64,000 nt of DNA, taken from positions 81,738,817-81,802,816 of the forward strand of contig NC_134702.1 of assembly GCF_043290135.1 (NCBI RefSeq), in the 5' to 3' direction. Made by a program: the position numbers and the translations under genes. The DNA comes from Rhipicephalus microplus (taxonomy: Eukaryota; Arthropoda; Arachnida; Ixodida; Ixodidae). Positions 13,607 to 25,528 of the stretch are shown here, piece by piece. Every line of letters starts with the position of its first letter. Position 1 is the first letter of the stretch. A model generated the notes under the pieces. It did no database searches, was not told the origin of the DNA, and was given only the letters and a program-made list of their open reading frames with translations.

Positions 13607-13781
13607 GTAGGGCCGTACCCAGAATTTTTTTTTTCGAGGGGGAGAGGGGGCTCCACATTATTTCGGTGAAGGCAACCCTTTAAGTTGGTTAATTTCCGCT
13701 CTCTATGCGATGGTAAACGAAATTTCGGGACGGGGGGGGAGGGGCATAGGCCTAGTGTGCCAGCCCTTGGCTACGCCCCTG
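13607..13781. mobile_element. hAT-type MITE, copy 2
   Basis: The element is 175 bp long. It begins GTAGGGCCGTACCCAG and ends TTGGCTACGCCCCTG, which are imperfect inverted repeats of the same family as the 1.7-kb copy. The flanking 8-bp direct repeats are GTTCCTTC (13,599-13,606) and GTTCCTCC (13,782-13,789), with one mismatch. It is non-coding. Confidence 0.8.
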
Positions 13782-13789
13782 GTTCCTCC

Positions 13790-15899
13790 CACAGGAGTCT
13801 AAATAAGTTATAGTTCATAAACAGACGTCGCCTGCAAATCCCCCACCCCTTCCATTCATCTATCACGTTTACATGCCCCCGCTCCCGACACACGCGACCA
13901 GTACATGTCCCTGTTACAACGAACGCAAAGACACTTGCTCACATAACACTCCAATTCACCGACCTCCCAAACAAACCGATCTCACCAGGACTCACAAAAT
14001 GAGCACTCACAGTGTGGTCTTCGGGATGAGGATCTTAACTGGACTAGGGAGGCCCATGTGGCCACCCTAAACTAAGCTCGGCCTGCCGGGGCAGCCAGCG
14101 GGATTGAGCCTGGTTAAAAATGAGCCTGGACATCACCCAGGATTGAGCCCCACAGACTTTCGAGTAGAAATAAAGTCTGATCTTGTTCTTATCTTATTGG
14201 TGGCATTCTGAAGTTTCTTTTATGATGTACGTAAAGAGTGCCACCAACGAGTCGTAAGCGATGCGGGAAAGCACAATAAACCTGCAATGGTAGCTCGCTC
14301 GCTCGCTCGCTCACTCACTCACTCACTCACTCACTCACTCACTCACTCACTCACAGACCTAGCTGCCTATGGTGGTACGCTAGGCCGCGGCTTGGAGGGC
14401 TGCTCAGACGTCTATCAACATCTTGCGAGAAGTAAAATGTATAGCGGAACGAGAATAGTGATCCAGCCGTGAAAATGAGCTCTTCGATCTGCCATAATCG
14501 ATCCAATCATTCTGAGTTAGGTGGTCGCATTGATTCGTGACTTTGTTTTCCCTGCCCTCAGACAACACCGTTCGTTCTGCAATACCCAACGAATGTCTCT
14601 CGATACACGAACAGCGTCCACGCAACGAAACAAAATTGAACTCCTTACCAACATGGCGATCGCTGATTAAGCAAGCAAGAAAGCTTTGATAGAAAAGCTT
14701 AGAGTCAACAAAATGAGCCATGTCTTCGACTGTTCGAGGTTCATATTTCCGACCGCTCGCGCTGAATGTTTTCCTCGTTTGTGTGTATTAGAAAGGCATT
14801 ACGGTTGCCACTTCGCAACGCCTACTTCATATGCGTACGCTATGCCACTGACATAAGTACGAGGTAAACGAACCAGTCAGTCGCATCATTTGCGTACGGG
14901 GTGTATCGAACGGACATGATTAAGACGCGATATATTGCGCTTTGCTCCATAAGAATAAGAACAAACAGCATTTACCAGGGAGAATCGAAGCTTTAAAAAT
15001 ATTTAGTTGCGGAGTCAATGGCTTCTTGTTAAAAATTTTGGTGATTATCTCTCAATCATTTGGGTGTTTGTTTAGGTCTTAAAAGTAGACTTCTATCCTA
15101 CTTCTCCTAATTCACTTTCTTGTCATTTACCACGAGGATATATCTGGTGGTGGACCTGCTGGCAAACATTTTTCAACGCTGTTTTATTCTTTGATGACAC
15201 CCAGACCTGAAGGGCGCGGACACAAGAGGAAGAAACTGCGCAACGCTGGAACTATATATACCCGAGTCTATACGGCCATTTAAGCTGGGTTGCTATAAGC
15301 AGCCAGTGTGTTCGTGCAATTTCTGCTTTGGTTGAATTTCAAGTCTGTTTCGTCATTGTCATTTTCTGCGGCGAAGCTTCCCGAACTCTGTGACGTCCTC
15401 TCTCTCTCTCTCTTATTTTAGGAGCATTCACTATTTGCCCTGGTCGTTCTTATGCAAAGTTTCTCAAAGATTTCACACCTTTTTGGCGATATTTGTGCCT
15501 GAAAAACATGCAGCAATTAGACGACATCTATATCTTCTTCCACGTCGCAGTAAATAGGAAAAGCATCGGAGAACCATGCTAACGATTGTTGTTAAATACC
15601 GAACCCGAGGCGGCTAACAGCTGTTCTGAAAACCCCTCTGCTCTTCGTTTCATCTTTCTTCTCACCTTTTCGGATGTTCCGCACCAGGCGAAGAGCGGGT
15701 GCCGAATAACCCTATAATCGCACGTACATTCACCTCAAAGCATATACTTCCCGAAAGAACCAAAAACAAACGTCCGTGGTTCGGCCTTACTTCTACGCTC
15801 GAACACAACATTCCAGTGCACGCAGCATACGTCAGAGGCCGTATTATCACTAATTAAGGACAGCCTCGTCTGTAGGTCGTAGCATAAACGACACTCCGA
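13790..15899. other. No gene recognised; (GCTC)n(ACTC)n array at about 14,293-14,354
   Basis: A tetranucleotide array occupies 14,293-14,354. Around 14,040-14,190 there is a possible retroposon tail ending in AATAAAGTCTGATC, too short to assign. The rest shows no domain-bearing frame. Confidence 0.4.
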
Positions 15900-16035
15900 A
15901 ACAGATTTGGGAAGCCAATCAGCCAGCCTTGCTCAGGCACGACAAGCCTGAATAGCCAATGGTGCTCCGGCCGAGGGGCTTGACCAACACTAATAAAATG
16001 AGCTTATTTAATTAGAGTTGTTTCTCTCTCTTCTT
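15900..16035 (+). repeat. Probable LINE 3' UTR end
   Basis: The segment reads 'gccttgctcaggcacgacaa', then 'gaggggcttgaccaac', then AATAAAATGAGC and a pyrimidine run. I recognise this style of tail from 5'-truncated tick non-LTR elements. No coding remnant is left, so the assignment rests on the tail alone. Confidence 0.4.
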
Positions 16036-16649
16036 TGCTCTTGTTATGATGTCGACGACCTGCTTTGACAACGCGAGATGCATTGATATGATTTTATGCT
16101 CCTTTGAAAATGATGCTCGCATGACGCTCGACCTTCTACAGCGCTATGGAGTAACACTGATCAGACTTTGAACAGTGGTAGTCTAGTACTCATGATGATA
16201 GCGCCTCCCCATTTCTCTCATCTCTTCTTTATTCCCTCCCCCCGCACTTTGTGCATTAAAACAAGGGAGCCTTCATGCCAAGCAACAACTTTTAATCACC
16301 AGACAGGCCCGACCCTACGAAGAAAACTCCGCGTGCTTAAAATGACCGTCCACAACATTAATTTGTTAACGACGACTAAATGCCGGCTGTATTCGTTCCC
16401 TCAGCTGAAAGTGTTAGTGGATGGTGAACAATACAAGCAATCCTTGTTCCTGTTATCTGTAGGAATTGAAATTGATTGCGACACAAATATTATAGGGACG
16501 CATAGAGAAATTATATGCATTGAAGTGCTGGGGGTACCCAGTGTTCCTCACACCGTGCTAAAACTGCCCTGCGTCATACAGCAAACGTCATCGGTCATGC
16601 ATGCTATTCCCCATACTGGTATAAGTCCCAAAAGCTTGCGAAAATAATA
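16036..16649. other. Unassigned open frame of 159 codons (16,168-16,647, plus)
   Basis: One frame stays open for 159 codons. It shows no signal peptide, repeat or known motif, and its composition is ordinary. It ends just upstream of a LINE remnant, so it may be chance or unrecognised transposon sequence. I do not call it a gene. Confidence 0.2.
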
Positions 16650-16962
16650 CTTTTGCTCAAAACTTCTCCGTCCATTGCGCTTTAGCCTCCAACACAAAGC
16701 GCAGTGTTCTTTAAAAGTTTGCGCCAAAAAGCGACAAAGGCCCTTCTGAAGTTTTTGTGATCGATCCACCTCGTCAAACGATTGTGACATTCTAGTGTGT
16801 GTTTTTTTGCCTCCCTTCTGCTCTGTTTATCTCATTTCCTTTTCCTTACTTTTCTGCCTCCCATTACCCCTTCCCATTGTGGGGTAGCAAAACAGATACT
16901 TTCCTTCCGGTAGACCTCCCTGTCTTTCTTCATACCACGTCTACCTCTCTCTCTCTCTGACC
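16650..16962 (+). pseudogene. I-clade-like LINE 3' end (C-terminal stub plus 3' UTR)
   Basis: In one frame the segment reads RQKATKALLKFL, a stop, then SIHLVKRL and a second stop (about 16,703-16,790). This is the C-terminal signature of tick LINEs with an RNase H tail. A 3' UTR follows with 'gtggggtagcaaaacagata' and 'tagacctccctgtctttct', ending in (CT)n. The UTR matches that of the 58.3-59.2-kb element ('gtgcaggatagcaaaccgga', 'aacctccctacctttccc', (CT)n). The rest of the element is missing. Confidence 0.7.
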
Positions 16963-18263
16963 AAAGCCAATTATGCTTAGTTATGTACAAGTGACTGAAA
17001 AAAGTGCGTGATCATATTCTCCCTCCTGTATCTTTTAGTAGTACAAGCACCAAATTCCACTCTTGTTTCTATTATAAGCCCTTCCAGTGTTCTGAATATT
17101 TGAAAAAGCTTTCTCAGAAATAAAACTGGTGCGAATTTTACGGTTCTAGCTTAAAAGTTATATCAGACGCATATGATATTGAAGCTTGAGTGTACCTAAT
17201 TAAAGCCAAACAGGAAAAATTACATCTCCCACTAAAGGGAACAAAATGGGGATACGAAGCAACACTGGGGTTCAATTGTGTTTCCACTTGTAGTTTCCAT
17301 TTCTATGCTTCTCTCCATGTTTAATTTGTGTGTAGAGTTGTGTATATGTTGCGTACTGCTTATGTTATCTGCCCACTCCCCATTAGTGTGTATTACCATG
17401 TGTGTTACGCAAAGGGAACACACAGCGCTGCTAGGAGAGGGCAACGGAACGAGCGAGTGTACCATATTATGGCGGTGGTTGTGCTTGCTGAAATAAAGAG
17501 ACGCCTTTGAGGCAGCATGGCGCAGCGTCTTAGCATAGTATACGAGTGAACCGGTGTGGCGGAGAGATAAACGGGAGAATAGAAACGAAGCAGAGGCGGT
17601 GCTTTGCCACCTCCTCCACCCCACTTCCTCCTCCCATCTCCTCCGGCTCACGTGAGGAGAGGGCCCTCGGCGACCGCCCGCTTCCTCACTGCGCCAACTC
17701 TCCCAGTCTTCTCGCATGAGTGTGAAGAGAAAGCCCTCCCTACTAAAGCCCCTAAAACTTCCTTACTCTTACCTCCTTGCGCTCACGCGAGGAGAGGGGG
17801 GAGAGTTGGCGCATGCGCAGTAAGGGTGGTAACGCCACACACCGCTGAATTGAACTGTGCCATAATCTGTTTCCCATCTAATAAATTGAAGTACAAGTTT
17901 GAAAGAGCACGTGGTTTTCTCGAGAGGGGCTCAGATTGTTGCGGTACATGGTGAAGCAGGTCCCACCTACGTGTTTTCTTCTACATGGCCCCAAAATCTG
18001 CTTTAGTACCATGGTAAAGCGCAATGTTACTCCAAGAAACACAGCGGGGCACGCGATCGCCGACATGCACGCCGAACGCCGAACACCGATTCCTGGGCAG
18101 GCCAGGAGTCTCGTAGCCAGTATTTTCAAAGACGATATATAGTCTTTTTTAGGATACTCGACCGCAGAAATTTCGGTCAGTCTTTCTATTCATCTATCTG
18201 TCACACGACTCAGCCACCCGGCCAAAGTTTAAGCAGTTGCTGAACGCTCAGTCACCTGGACTG
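16963..18263. other. No gene recognised; inverted GC-rich segment at 17,590-17,825
   Basis: Around 17,630-17,825 there are two CTCACG(C/T)GAGGAGAGGG motifs and a second NRF-1-like core GCGCATGCGC (about 17,810-17,819). This could be a repeat or a regulatory element. Frames on both strands are short and without domains. Confidence 0.35.
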
Positions 18264-18457
18264 CAGGGGCGGCGCCAGGGGGGGGCAAGGGTGGGCTGGA
18301 GCCCCCCCCCAAAATTCTCGCCTGCCCCCCCTATGCCCACCCAAGTGCCCGGAAGCATATATTGAAAACCTAGTAAGAGCAGAACTAGCTTGCCTCCCTG
18401 GAGGAACTTACTTTTCGTGGTTGCCCCCCCAGTAAAAACATCCTGGCGCCGCCCCTG
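18264..18457. mobile_element. hAT-type MITE, copy 3
   Basis: The element is 194 bp long with perfect 16-bp inverted ends, CAGGGGCGGCGCCAGG and CCTGGCGCCGCCCCTG. The flanking octamers are CTGGACTG and TGGAACTG, which match at 5 of 8 positions, or better with a one-base shift. The interior has long C runs and no open frame. Confidence 0.78.
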
Positions 18458-18465
18458 TGGAACTG

Positions 18466-21400
18466 GTGACTGCGTTCATACTGCTTAACATTGATCAAAA
18501 AGCAAATATTATGCATATCTGAAGCACAACATCGAAACGTAAACATTGGGTGGGGTGTTCCTTTACTAGAAAAATACATAAATACGTTATTCTAAAGGCC
18601 GCACCATTACTTAGCTTGCACTGAAAGTGGGACTCTATGCACCAAATAAGGCCGGCAGAAGGCTATCGTCTATCAAAACATTTGCAGTGAAGCACGCAAA
18701 TATGCAGGAAATTTTTTTTGCAGTGGGTGGGGCACTTTCTAAGGCCCTTAATTACTTTGGAAAAACAATTATACTCATAAATTTATTTTTCGGTAAAACA
18801 TCCACTCTATCAGGATTTCGAAAGAATAAATCCTCAGCCCCTGCCCCCCCACCTCCTCTTAAGTCGAGCGTCCGGGTCGCCTTCAATTTTTGTGTCCATG
18901 ATAAAGGCTGACAACACGATTACAAGAGTCGTCATGATTATCTCCTGTTTTATGACTTGTTCAATGGACTGTATTGAACAAAGGAATGCGACTTGAGCAG
19001 CACGTCTTGTGTATTAAGGTCAAGCATACAACGAAGCTTTCCACGAGCCTGCGACGGCGGCGCAATCGAGTCACCGTACGCCGATTTCAGCGCAATTGAG
19101 ACATGCGCATGGCTGGATAGAATTTGCTCATCAATACTGCCAGTTTGGCAGTGACTCGACGCACTTTCAATTCCGAACTTGCAAAACTAGTTGCGCGCTT
19201 AAACGGAGGCCCACAATGACGACCTCGAGAGTTCATCATTCGGCCCGCTTTATTTGGGGGCCGCCGCGATAAAAATCGAGGGGAACGCGAAGCTGAATTA
19301 GGGTCCTATGAAAAGGAAATACTACCGAAACCTGAAGCCCGAAGAATCGACGAGTGGTTCCGTACTATCTCGTTCGAATGTTTCCAGCCATTTTTATGTT
19401 TCCTTGTTTTCTGCGTGTGTTTGTTTAATGAAATTCTGTGCATGGTGCGTTCCTCGAGCACAGCTAAAATGACGAGCGGGATCTATAAACACCAAATAAA
19501 TCAGAAAAAAAAGCCGAGCCTCATCAATCGTTCTGAGGAAGCTTTCACATGAGAAAAAAATAATCTAAGAAAGTGGCAGAGGTAGAAAAATCAAGAAGGT
19601 GGAAAAAAAGCACTCCGCGCGATGCAATCTTGCAGTCAAGAAACGAAGAGCAAAAACAAGACGCTACTGCCGTTATGCACGACACCACCACGTGCTTGTT
19701 CTCACACTGCCTTTGATGGATGTGCCTTTACTTTTGAGAGAAGAGTGCAAAGAAAGCACTTGATTTTTCAAGCGCTCAGCTTCCCAACACTTACGCAAAC
19801 ATGAATAGCAGAGGAGGGGGCTGTAGAGCGCTCGTAAGTGGCTGCTGCGGTAACATGTAAAACAAAATAAGCCTGCACTCGCTTTTAGAAGACTGAACGA
19901 GACAACTGGTTAAGCAGGAGCGCGGCATGCTCTTACGCCCCTTGAGTACCGTTAACAACTTTAATTACGCCATTATACGCTATAAACAGCAAACGTTAAC
20001 CACTTCCCACATCATTAGCAGTGCAAGTAGAAGAAAACCTCGCTCGACAGAGTACTTAAGATGACGGAAGCCATGACAGGCTACTGCTAAACTGCAGATG
20101 AACAGACGGTTCACTATTCTTGGTAACTCTCAACAGATTCTAACACAAGAGCGTGACGAACCAGTGATCCTTTACAAAACTATCTTATCACACCACCGAT
20201 TTCCTCAATAACAACGAACAGATAAGTCTGAGTAGTATTGACAGAAGATCTGCTGCATCATGTTTTCGAAGACAGCCGAACACACACAAAGAAATAAACC
20301 TTATAATGAACCAAAGAAAGAGAAGACTGACACCTTCTTAAAGCAGCCGCGTGAAATTCATGAAGAAGAATAGAGGAAAGGGGGTGAGTGAAAAAATGAT
20401 GTGCCCCTTTATTAGTCTACTAATGCAACTACTCCAACTCTTTATAACGTGAGGATCAAATAAATCAGTAAGATAGATCATTTTTTCTACTCTTTCTTGA
20501 GTTTACTTACGTTTATCTGTCTGTTTCATTTGGATATATAAATTATTTCTCTTCATTCGCTGCCAAGTGGCTGTGCCACGACCTTCAAATTTATAAATTT
20601 TCACAAAACCAGATAAAGTATGGCACAAATTCCATTGTAAATGAACTGAGGTGTAACATTATCGACGAGTTATTCTCTTTGAAATACTCTTTCGTACAAG
20701 GGTATTGTGCAATATTCTCTAAAACAGAACTCGTGAAGCGGCATGCGAAATTGCTCCCATTTAACAATACTTGCTACCCTTTGCGCACTTTTCTCATTTT
20801 TTTTTTCACCTAATGATAACACGTAAATGGTGATTCCTGGGATTGCGAGAACGTATGTTCGATGTTCCTTCACTTGATGAATCAGCAAGGGCTATGCATC
20901 TAAACTACTGCACTAATATTGTTAAACGCGATCTGCTTAGTTTTTTTTTATTTGGTATACCCGTAAGGGCCCTCTTAGGAGGATTTAATGGAGGGCAGGG
21001 GCCCCAAAACAGCACAAGATATAACCAGCCACGTTTTTTCGCTGATTTTTTTATTTTACAAATAAAATATGCTTAAAATCAGAGAAGTAATGATGTCGCA
21101 AACGACAATGGAACACATAGTAACGCATTCATGTTCTTTTTTTTATTATTAACGCAATACCAGACTCAACAACCGAGACGTAATATTGAAACACGTTATA
21201 GTAATGACAAAGTACATAATTTTTCATACGAATTTCTTATATCACTAATACTCTTTCTCTCAATCATTCACTCACTCATGCAGACTTACTTCCAGTCTAT
21301 CCTTCATCATATGAGTTATAGTAACACGCAACGTTAATTACAGTGACATTACGTCAACGAGAACGAAGTTATCCACTGATTGACTAATACGGTATCATCT

Positions 21401-23007
21401 GACTACCAGCATTTAAAATTTAACACCTGTACTCGCAAGCACTACGTATTCTGAGTCGGCAAATGAGGCACGAGAATTTCCATTCAGAAGGCCAGACCAT
21501 CTAGTAGCTGGAGTGTTGAAGCACCCAGACTGTTGGGTTTACGGTTAAAGACCGATGATTATTACGGCTCTTAAAAAGCCTTTCCAAATGAGGTATCATC
21601 CATAATTTCAACACATTCCGACCGAATATTGATTCGGTTAGCTTGAAATGCACCGCGCATATCACGCAAAACAATGAATAACTCATGCATGCGTGCTGCC
21701 CAGGTAAGTTAGTGTTCAATCATTGCAATAATATCCATGCACTTTTCAACACGTCAGGACATGAGCATGTGTGGTTAAATATACAAGCTGAATCACTGAT
21801 GACAAATAATGGAAGATCGGCTATCGGCTTTCTAAGACGTTCGATCACAAAATCTCGGTCCACTAACTGCGGTACCCTTCATAACGAAACGTGCAGATTT
21901 TAGACGTCGCTCATTCACTTCACTCTTGCGACAATTATTCTTTCATTGCTTTCGGATTGCTTGTGAAAGGTTGTTGTGAGCTTTGTCAAGCAGCTCTAAC
22001 TGGAGTTGAGATGTCGTGTGCGTTGAAATACCGGGGTGTGTCACATTCTACTTGGCATCGTGATTCAAGAACTCGAAAGCCTTCATTGTGCAACTTGGGA
22101 ACAGAGTTCCGTCTATCGCATTGGCTCGTTATGTAATGAGCCATTGTGATAAATCCACTTTACTTCATTTTTACAGAAGGACGCTTTTGCATAATTATGA
22201 CGTACAGGTGTATACCAAATAGAAAAGCTTATTACAGCAAGCATATGAGTGAGCTGGTACGAATCCAAGATGAAAATTCAAACCACGCGCAAAAACGCAG
22301 ACAGCCGCAGGTACCAATAGACAAAACACATGGCTGTGTTCTTGCTCTTTTTTGTTTCTCTTTTGTGGGTTTGCTTACGTTGTTTGGAGGGGGAAGGGGG
22401 ACTCCTGTAATAAGGTATATTAAGGTATCGGCATGAGGCTAAAATTCGGAGACGCATGACAACCTATCTGGAAGGTTCTGCGGTAAGAGAGCCTTATTCA
22501 CGCATGCACCTATTTAGGTCGAGCCTCGTTCAAGGCCAGCCACGCAAGTCTCGCAGAAACACGTACCGTCATTCTGACAAGGATGTTCTACACTATATAG
22601 AACCTCCTTGCATTCTGATGACGGCGCAGCGCCCGTTAAAGGAGTTCTGCGACGCTTTTTCGTCTGCATTCTGCATCGCTTGAGTTCGCGCAGCGTGCAA
22701 TACAGAGATGAACTCAAAAATAATTATTGAAATCGGTACACGGTAGCGCAAACATCAAAACCCCAGCAGACGACGAGAAAAAAAACATTTCCTTTCGTAT
22801 TTGGCTCTCCGACTGACGTCAAAAGCTTTTTCCAATAACTGCGCGCCTCTCATTGAGGCGGACCGGATGACTTGCCTCCTGGTGGCTGGTGTGCAGCGCT
22901 TCTAGCATGGTTTTGCTTTTGTTTTCGCAGTTTCATATTAGAAAACATAAGTCCTTTTGTATCTGAGGAAGCATAACAAGTGCTTTTATTATCATTAGTG
23001 CAGAATC
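18466..23007. other. Long stretch without a recognisable gene
   Basis: This 4.5-kb stretch is mostly AT-rich with a somewhat GC-richer part at 19,040-19,300. All open frames are under 100 codons and none shows a motif. I see no repeat family that I can name. Confidence 0.45.
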
Positions 23008-23054
23008 CCCGCCACCGTGGTCTAGTGGTTAAGGTACTCGGCTGCTGACCCGAA
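23008..23054 (+). repeat. Ruka-like SINE head, split from its body by a LINE
   Basis: The sequence runs 'ccaccgtggtctagtggtta' through 'gctgctgacccgaag', which is the tRNA-like A-box half of the SINE. The matching B-box half and body resume at 24,470 with 'gttgcgggatcgcatcccgg'. Joining the two halves gives the normal order seen in the 1.4-kb copy. Confidence 0.78.
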
Positions 23055-24434
23055 GTTCAGATTACGTCGTGGTCGAGAAAGAAGTGCCGCAGGGATTCAT
23101 TCTGGGTCCCCTCCTATTTATAATTTATATCAATGATCTTTGCCAAATTCCAGATTGCCCCAAACTAGCAATGTACGTGGACGACACAAACATTTTTCTG
23201 AGGGTTATTCACTTGTCGACCTTGAAGGTAACGTGAATGTTTTTTTGAATCGACTCTCGTCATGGTTAAAACTTAATAGGTTTTGCCTAAACGCAAATAA
23301 GACCAAGTGCATGCTGTTTGCCCCCATGAATAAACCAAGAAATTTTAATTTGGCTATTACCTACCAGGGCCACATATTAGAACAAGTTAAGAGCCAGAAG
23401 TTCCTAGGTGTCTGGTTTCAAGATGACGTATCTTGGAATGAGCATATCGCAAAGTTAAAGTCAGAACTAAGTAAAAGTATTGGCTGCTTATACAGGTTAA
23501 ATTCTTTCATACCACTGTGGCTAAAAAAACATACTTTATTATACTCACTTCTACTCACGACTTTTTTACTTCACGCTTGTGTGGGGGACTACAACACTAA
23601 CGAACTATTCTAAATTGGTTATTCTACAAAAGAGGGTTCTGAAAATCTTTGAATAATTTCGTGGCCCTATACGTAACATGCGGACAGAACCGCTATTTTC
23701 GAAATATTGCATGCTCAAAGCAAGCCAGATTTACTATTTTAAGTTATTTCAGTACATAAAACGCAATAGACTCTATCACTCGCTGGATTCTCGTGGTTCT
23801 CTGTACGACTTTCGTGCTTACGCTAGAAGGACTCCGAAGACACGAATGATCTGCGGACGACAACACTCATCTTTTCAGATACCCACGTTTTTAAACAAAA
23901 TTGACAGCCTCCTAGATATAAATTGTGAAGTTTCTAAGCATACGATCAGGATGGTACTGATTGAAAACAACATTAAATTTTCTTGACTATCGTTCTATGT
24001 TTTCTCTTTGCCTAAGTAGTATCTGATGCTTTTTATGTGTGTGTGATTTTTCCTATGCTTCCCTGTGTATATTGTTATTTTTGTATATCTTTTGCAATAG
24101 CGATGAGAAATCGCAACTAATATCTAATTGGTATGTAAAACATTACGATTGTTATTTGTATATTTGTTTACTAGAAATAACAATTTAATAATATTGTAAG
24201 TGTTACAGTATTTGCACATGTATCTTTTGTATTTCGTGTATTTTTGTATTTTTTCTATATCCTGCAAAATTCTTATGACAGCCTGTCTGCCTCACTGCAT
24301 TTGGAGCAAAGGCCCTTAGTCAGGATTTTAGCCTCTTGCCTTCATTCAATTTTCTGTACTGGCACAGAAAGACAAAGAAAGAAAGAAAGAAAGAAAGAAA
24401 GAAGGAAAGAAAGAAAGAAAGAAAGAAAGAAGGA

Positions 24435-24469
<35 letters not shown>
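23055..24469 (+). pseudogene. CR1/L2-like LINE, 5'-truncated, inserted in a SINE
   Basis: The first coding stretch reads VEKEVPQGFILGPLLFIIYINDL and then MYVDDTNIF, the RT palm with a YVDD active site. Frames then shift within about 60 bases. RT thumb sequence follows (WLKLNRFCLNANKTKCMLF, QKFLGVWFQDDVSWNEHI) in the frame of 23,140-23,613. The C-terminal region is scattered over further frames up to 23,986. The AT-rich 3' UTR ends in a (GAAA)n run at 24,367-24,469. N-terminal RT and endonuclease are missing. Multiple frameshifts show it is inactive. Confidence 0.82.
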
Positions 24470-24687
24470 GTTGCGGGATCGCATCCCGGCAGCAGCGGCT
24501 GCATTTTCGATGGAGGCGAAAATGCTGGAGGCCCGTGTGCTCAGATTTTTGCGCACGTTAAAAAACCCCCAGGTTGTCGAAATTTTCGAAGTCCTCCTCT
24601 ACGGCGTTTCTCATAATCATATGGTGGTTCTGGGACGTTACAACCAACATATGAATCAATCAATCAATCAATCAATCAATCTTGAGT
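24470..24687 (+). repeat. Ruka-like SINE body and tail, second half of a split copy
   Basis: The segment starts with the B-box half (GGGATCGCATCCC) and runs through the family body ('ggcccgtgtgctcagattt', 'gttaaaaaacccccaggttg'). It ends in an (AATC)n tail at 24,656-24,680. It pairs with the head at 23,008-23,054. Confidence 0.82.
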
Positions 24688-24958
24688 GCACAATAATGAG
24701 ACTTAGGGTAGAGCGTTCGGATATAACGTGTGATTTGTTGCATCGTACTAATCAAAACGCACGGCCGGTGTCATCATTCCCACGCGGTGAAGCTTCAGTT
24801 CTGATCACAGAAATAGCCGCTCTGACGCTCTAGTCTGAAAACAGTGCAATGAGCATAAGATACAGGAAGTCAGGCTAGAAATAGGGGTAACGTACAAATA
24901 TCGGAGCGTATGGATAAATAACGGGGCTGAGTACCTAAGGGAGCACGAAAGATACGTA

Positions 24959-25029
24959 ATGAACAAGGTGTTGGGACTCCGGGTCCTGCCGGTCTCGTTT
25001 TCGGTAGCTGGCCCCGTCGCAGGATCCAT
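24959..25029 (-). pseudogene. Possible LTR-retrotransposon gag start
   Basis: On the minus strand an ATG at 25,029 opens a frame beginning MDPATGPATENETGRTRSPN, which I associate with gag N-termini of tick LTR elements. It soon runs into unrelated or decayed sequence. Together with the LTR-like segment at 29.3-29.5 kb it would be the other half of an LTR element split by the 25.0-29.3-kb LINE. The assignment is from memory. Confidence 0.35.
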
Positions 25030-25040
25030 CGTCCGACAAT

Positions 25041-25107
<67 letters not shown>
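25041..25107. repeat. (TTTA)n tail of the minus-strand LINE
   Basis: This tetranucleotide run lies directly after the minus-strand sequence GTACCTGTAAATAAA, so it is the 3' terminal (TAAA)n repeat expected for a CR1/L2-like element. Confidence 0.85.
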
Positions 25108-25528
25108 CAGGTACTTTACAGGCTTTTGGTTAGGGCATTGAGTAAGGGGGGCTAACAAAGACATGTACAACAGGTAAAAGGGCGAAAGGTGCCAAAACGT
25201 AAGCTCGAGACATGAGTAACAAATAAACAAGAAATAAGTAAGTATAAATTGACATCATACATCGTTACCAAAAAACTAGAAAGATGCAGTTCATGGCACG
25301 CAGCAGTTAGGAAGTGTGCAATTCGTGTAAGTTAAATTGGTACAGATTGTGGTATAATACACTGGGAAAATCATGAAAGCGCTTGCAGGAAGTGTGAACA
25401 GTTCGTCCTAAGCAAACAAAAATAAAGCACAAAAAATAAGGGGGCAATAAGCGCATTAGAAAAAAACTTTTTGCACAGCCTTATGAATGTCATTAACATA
25501 CAAGAACGAAGGTGTGAACATAAAATTA

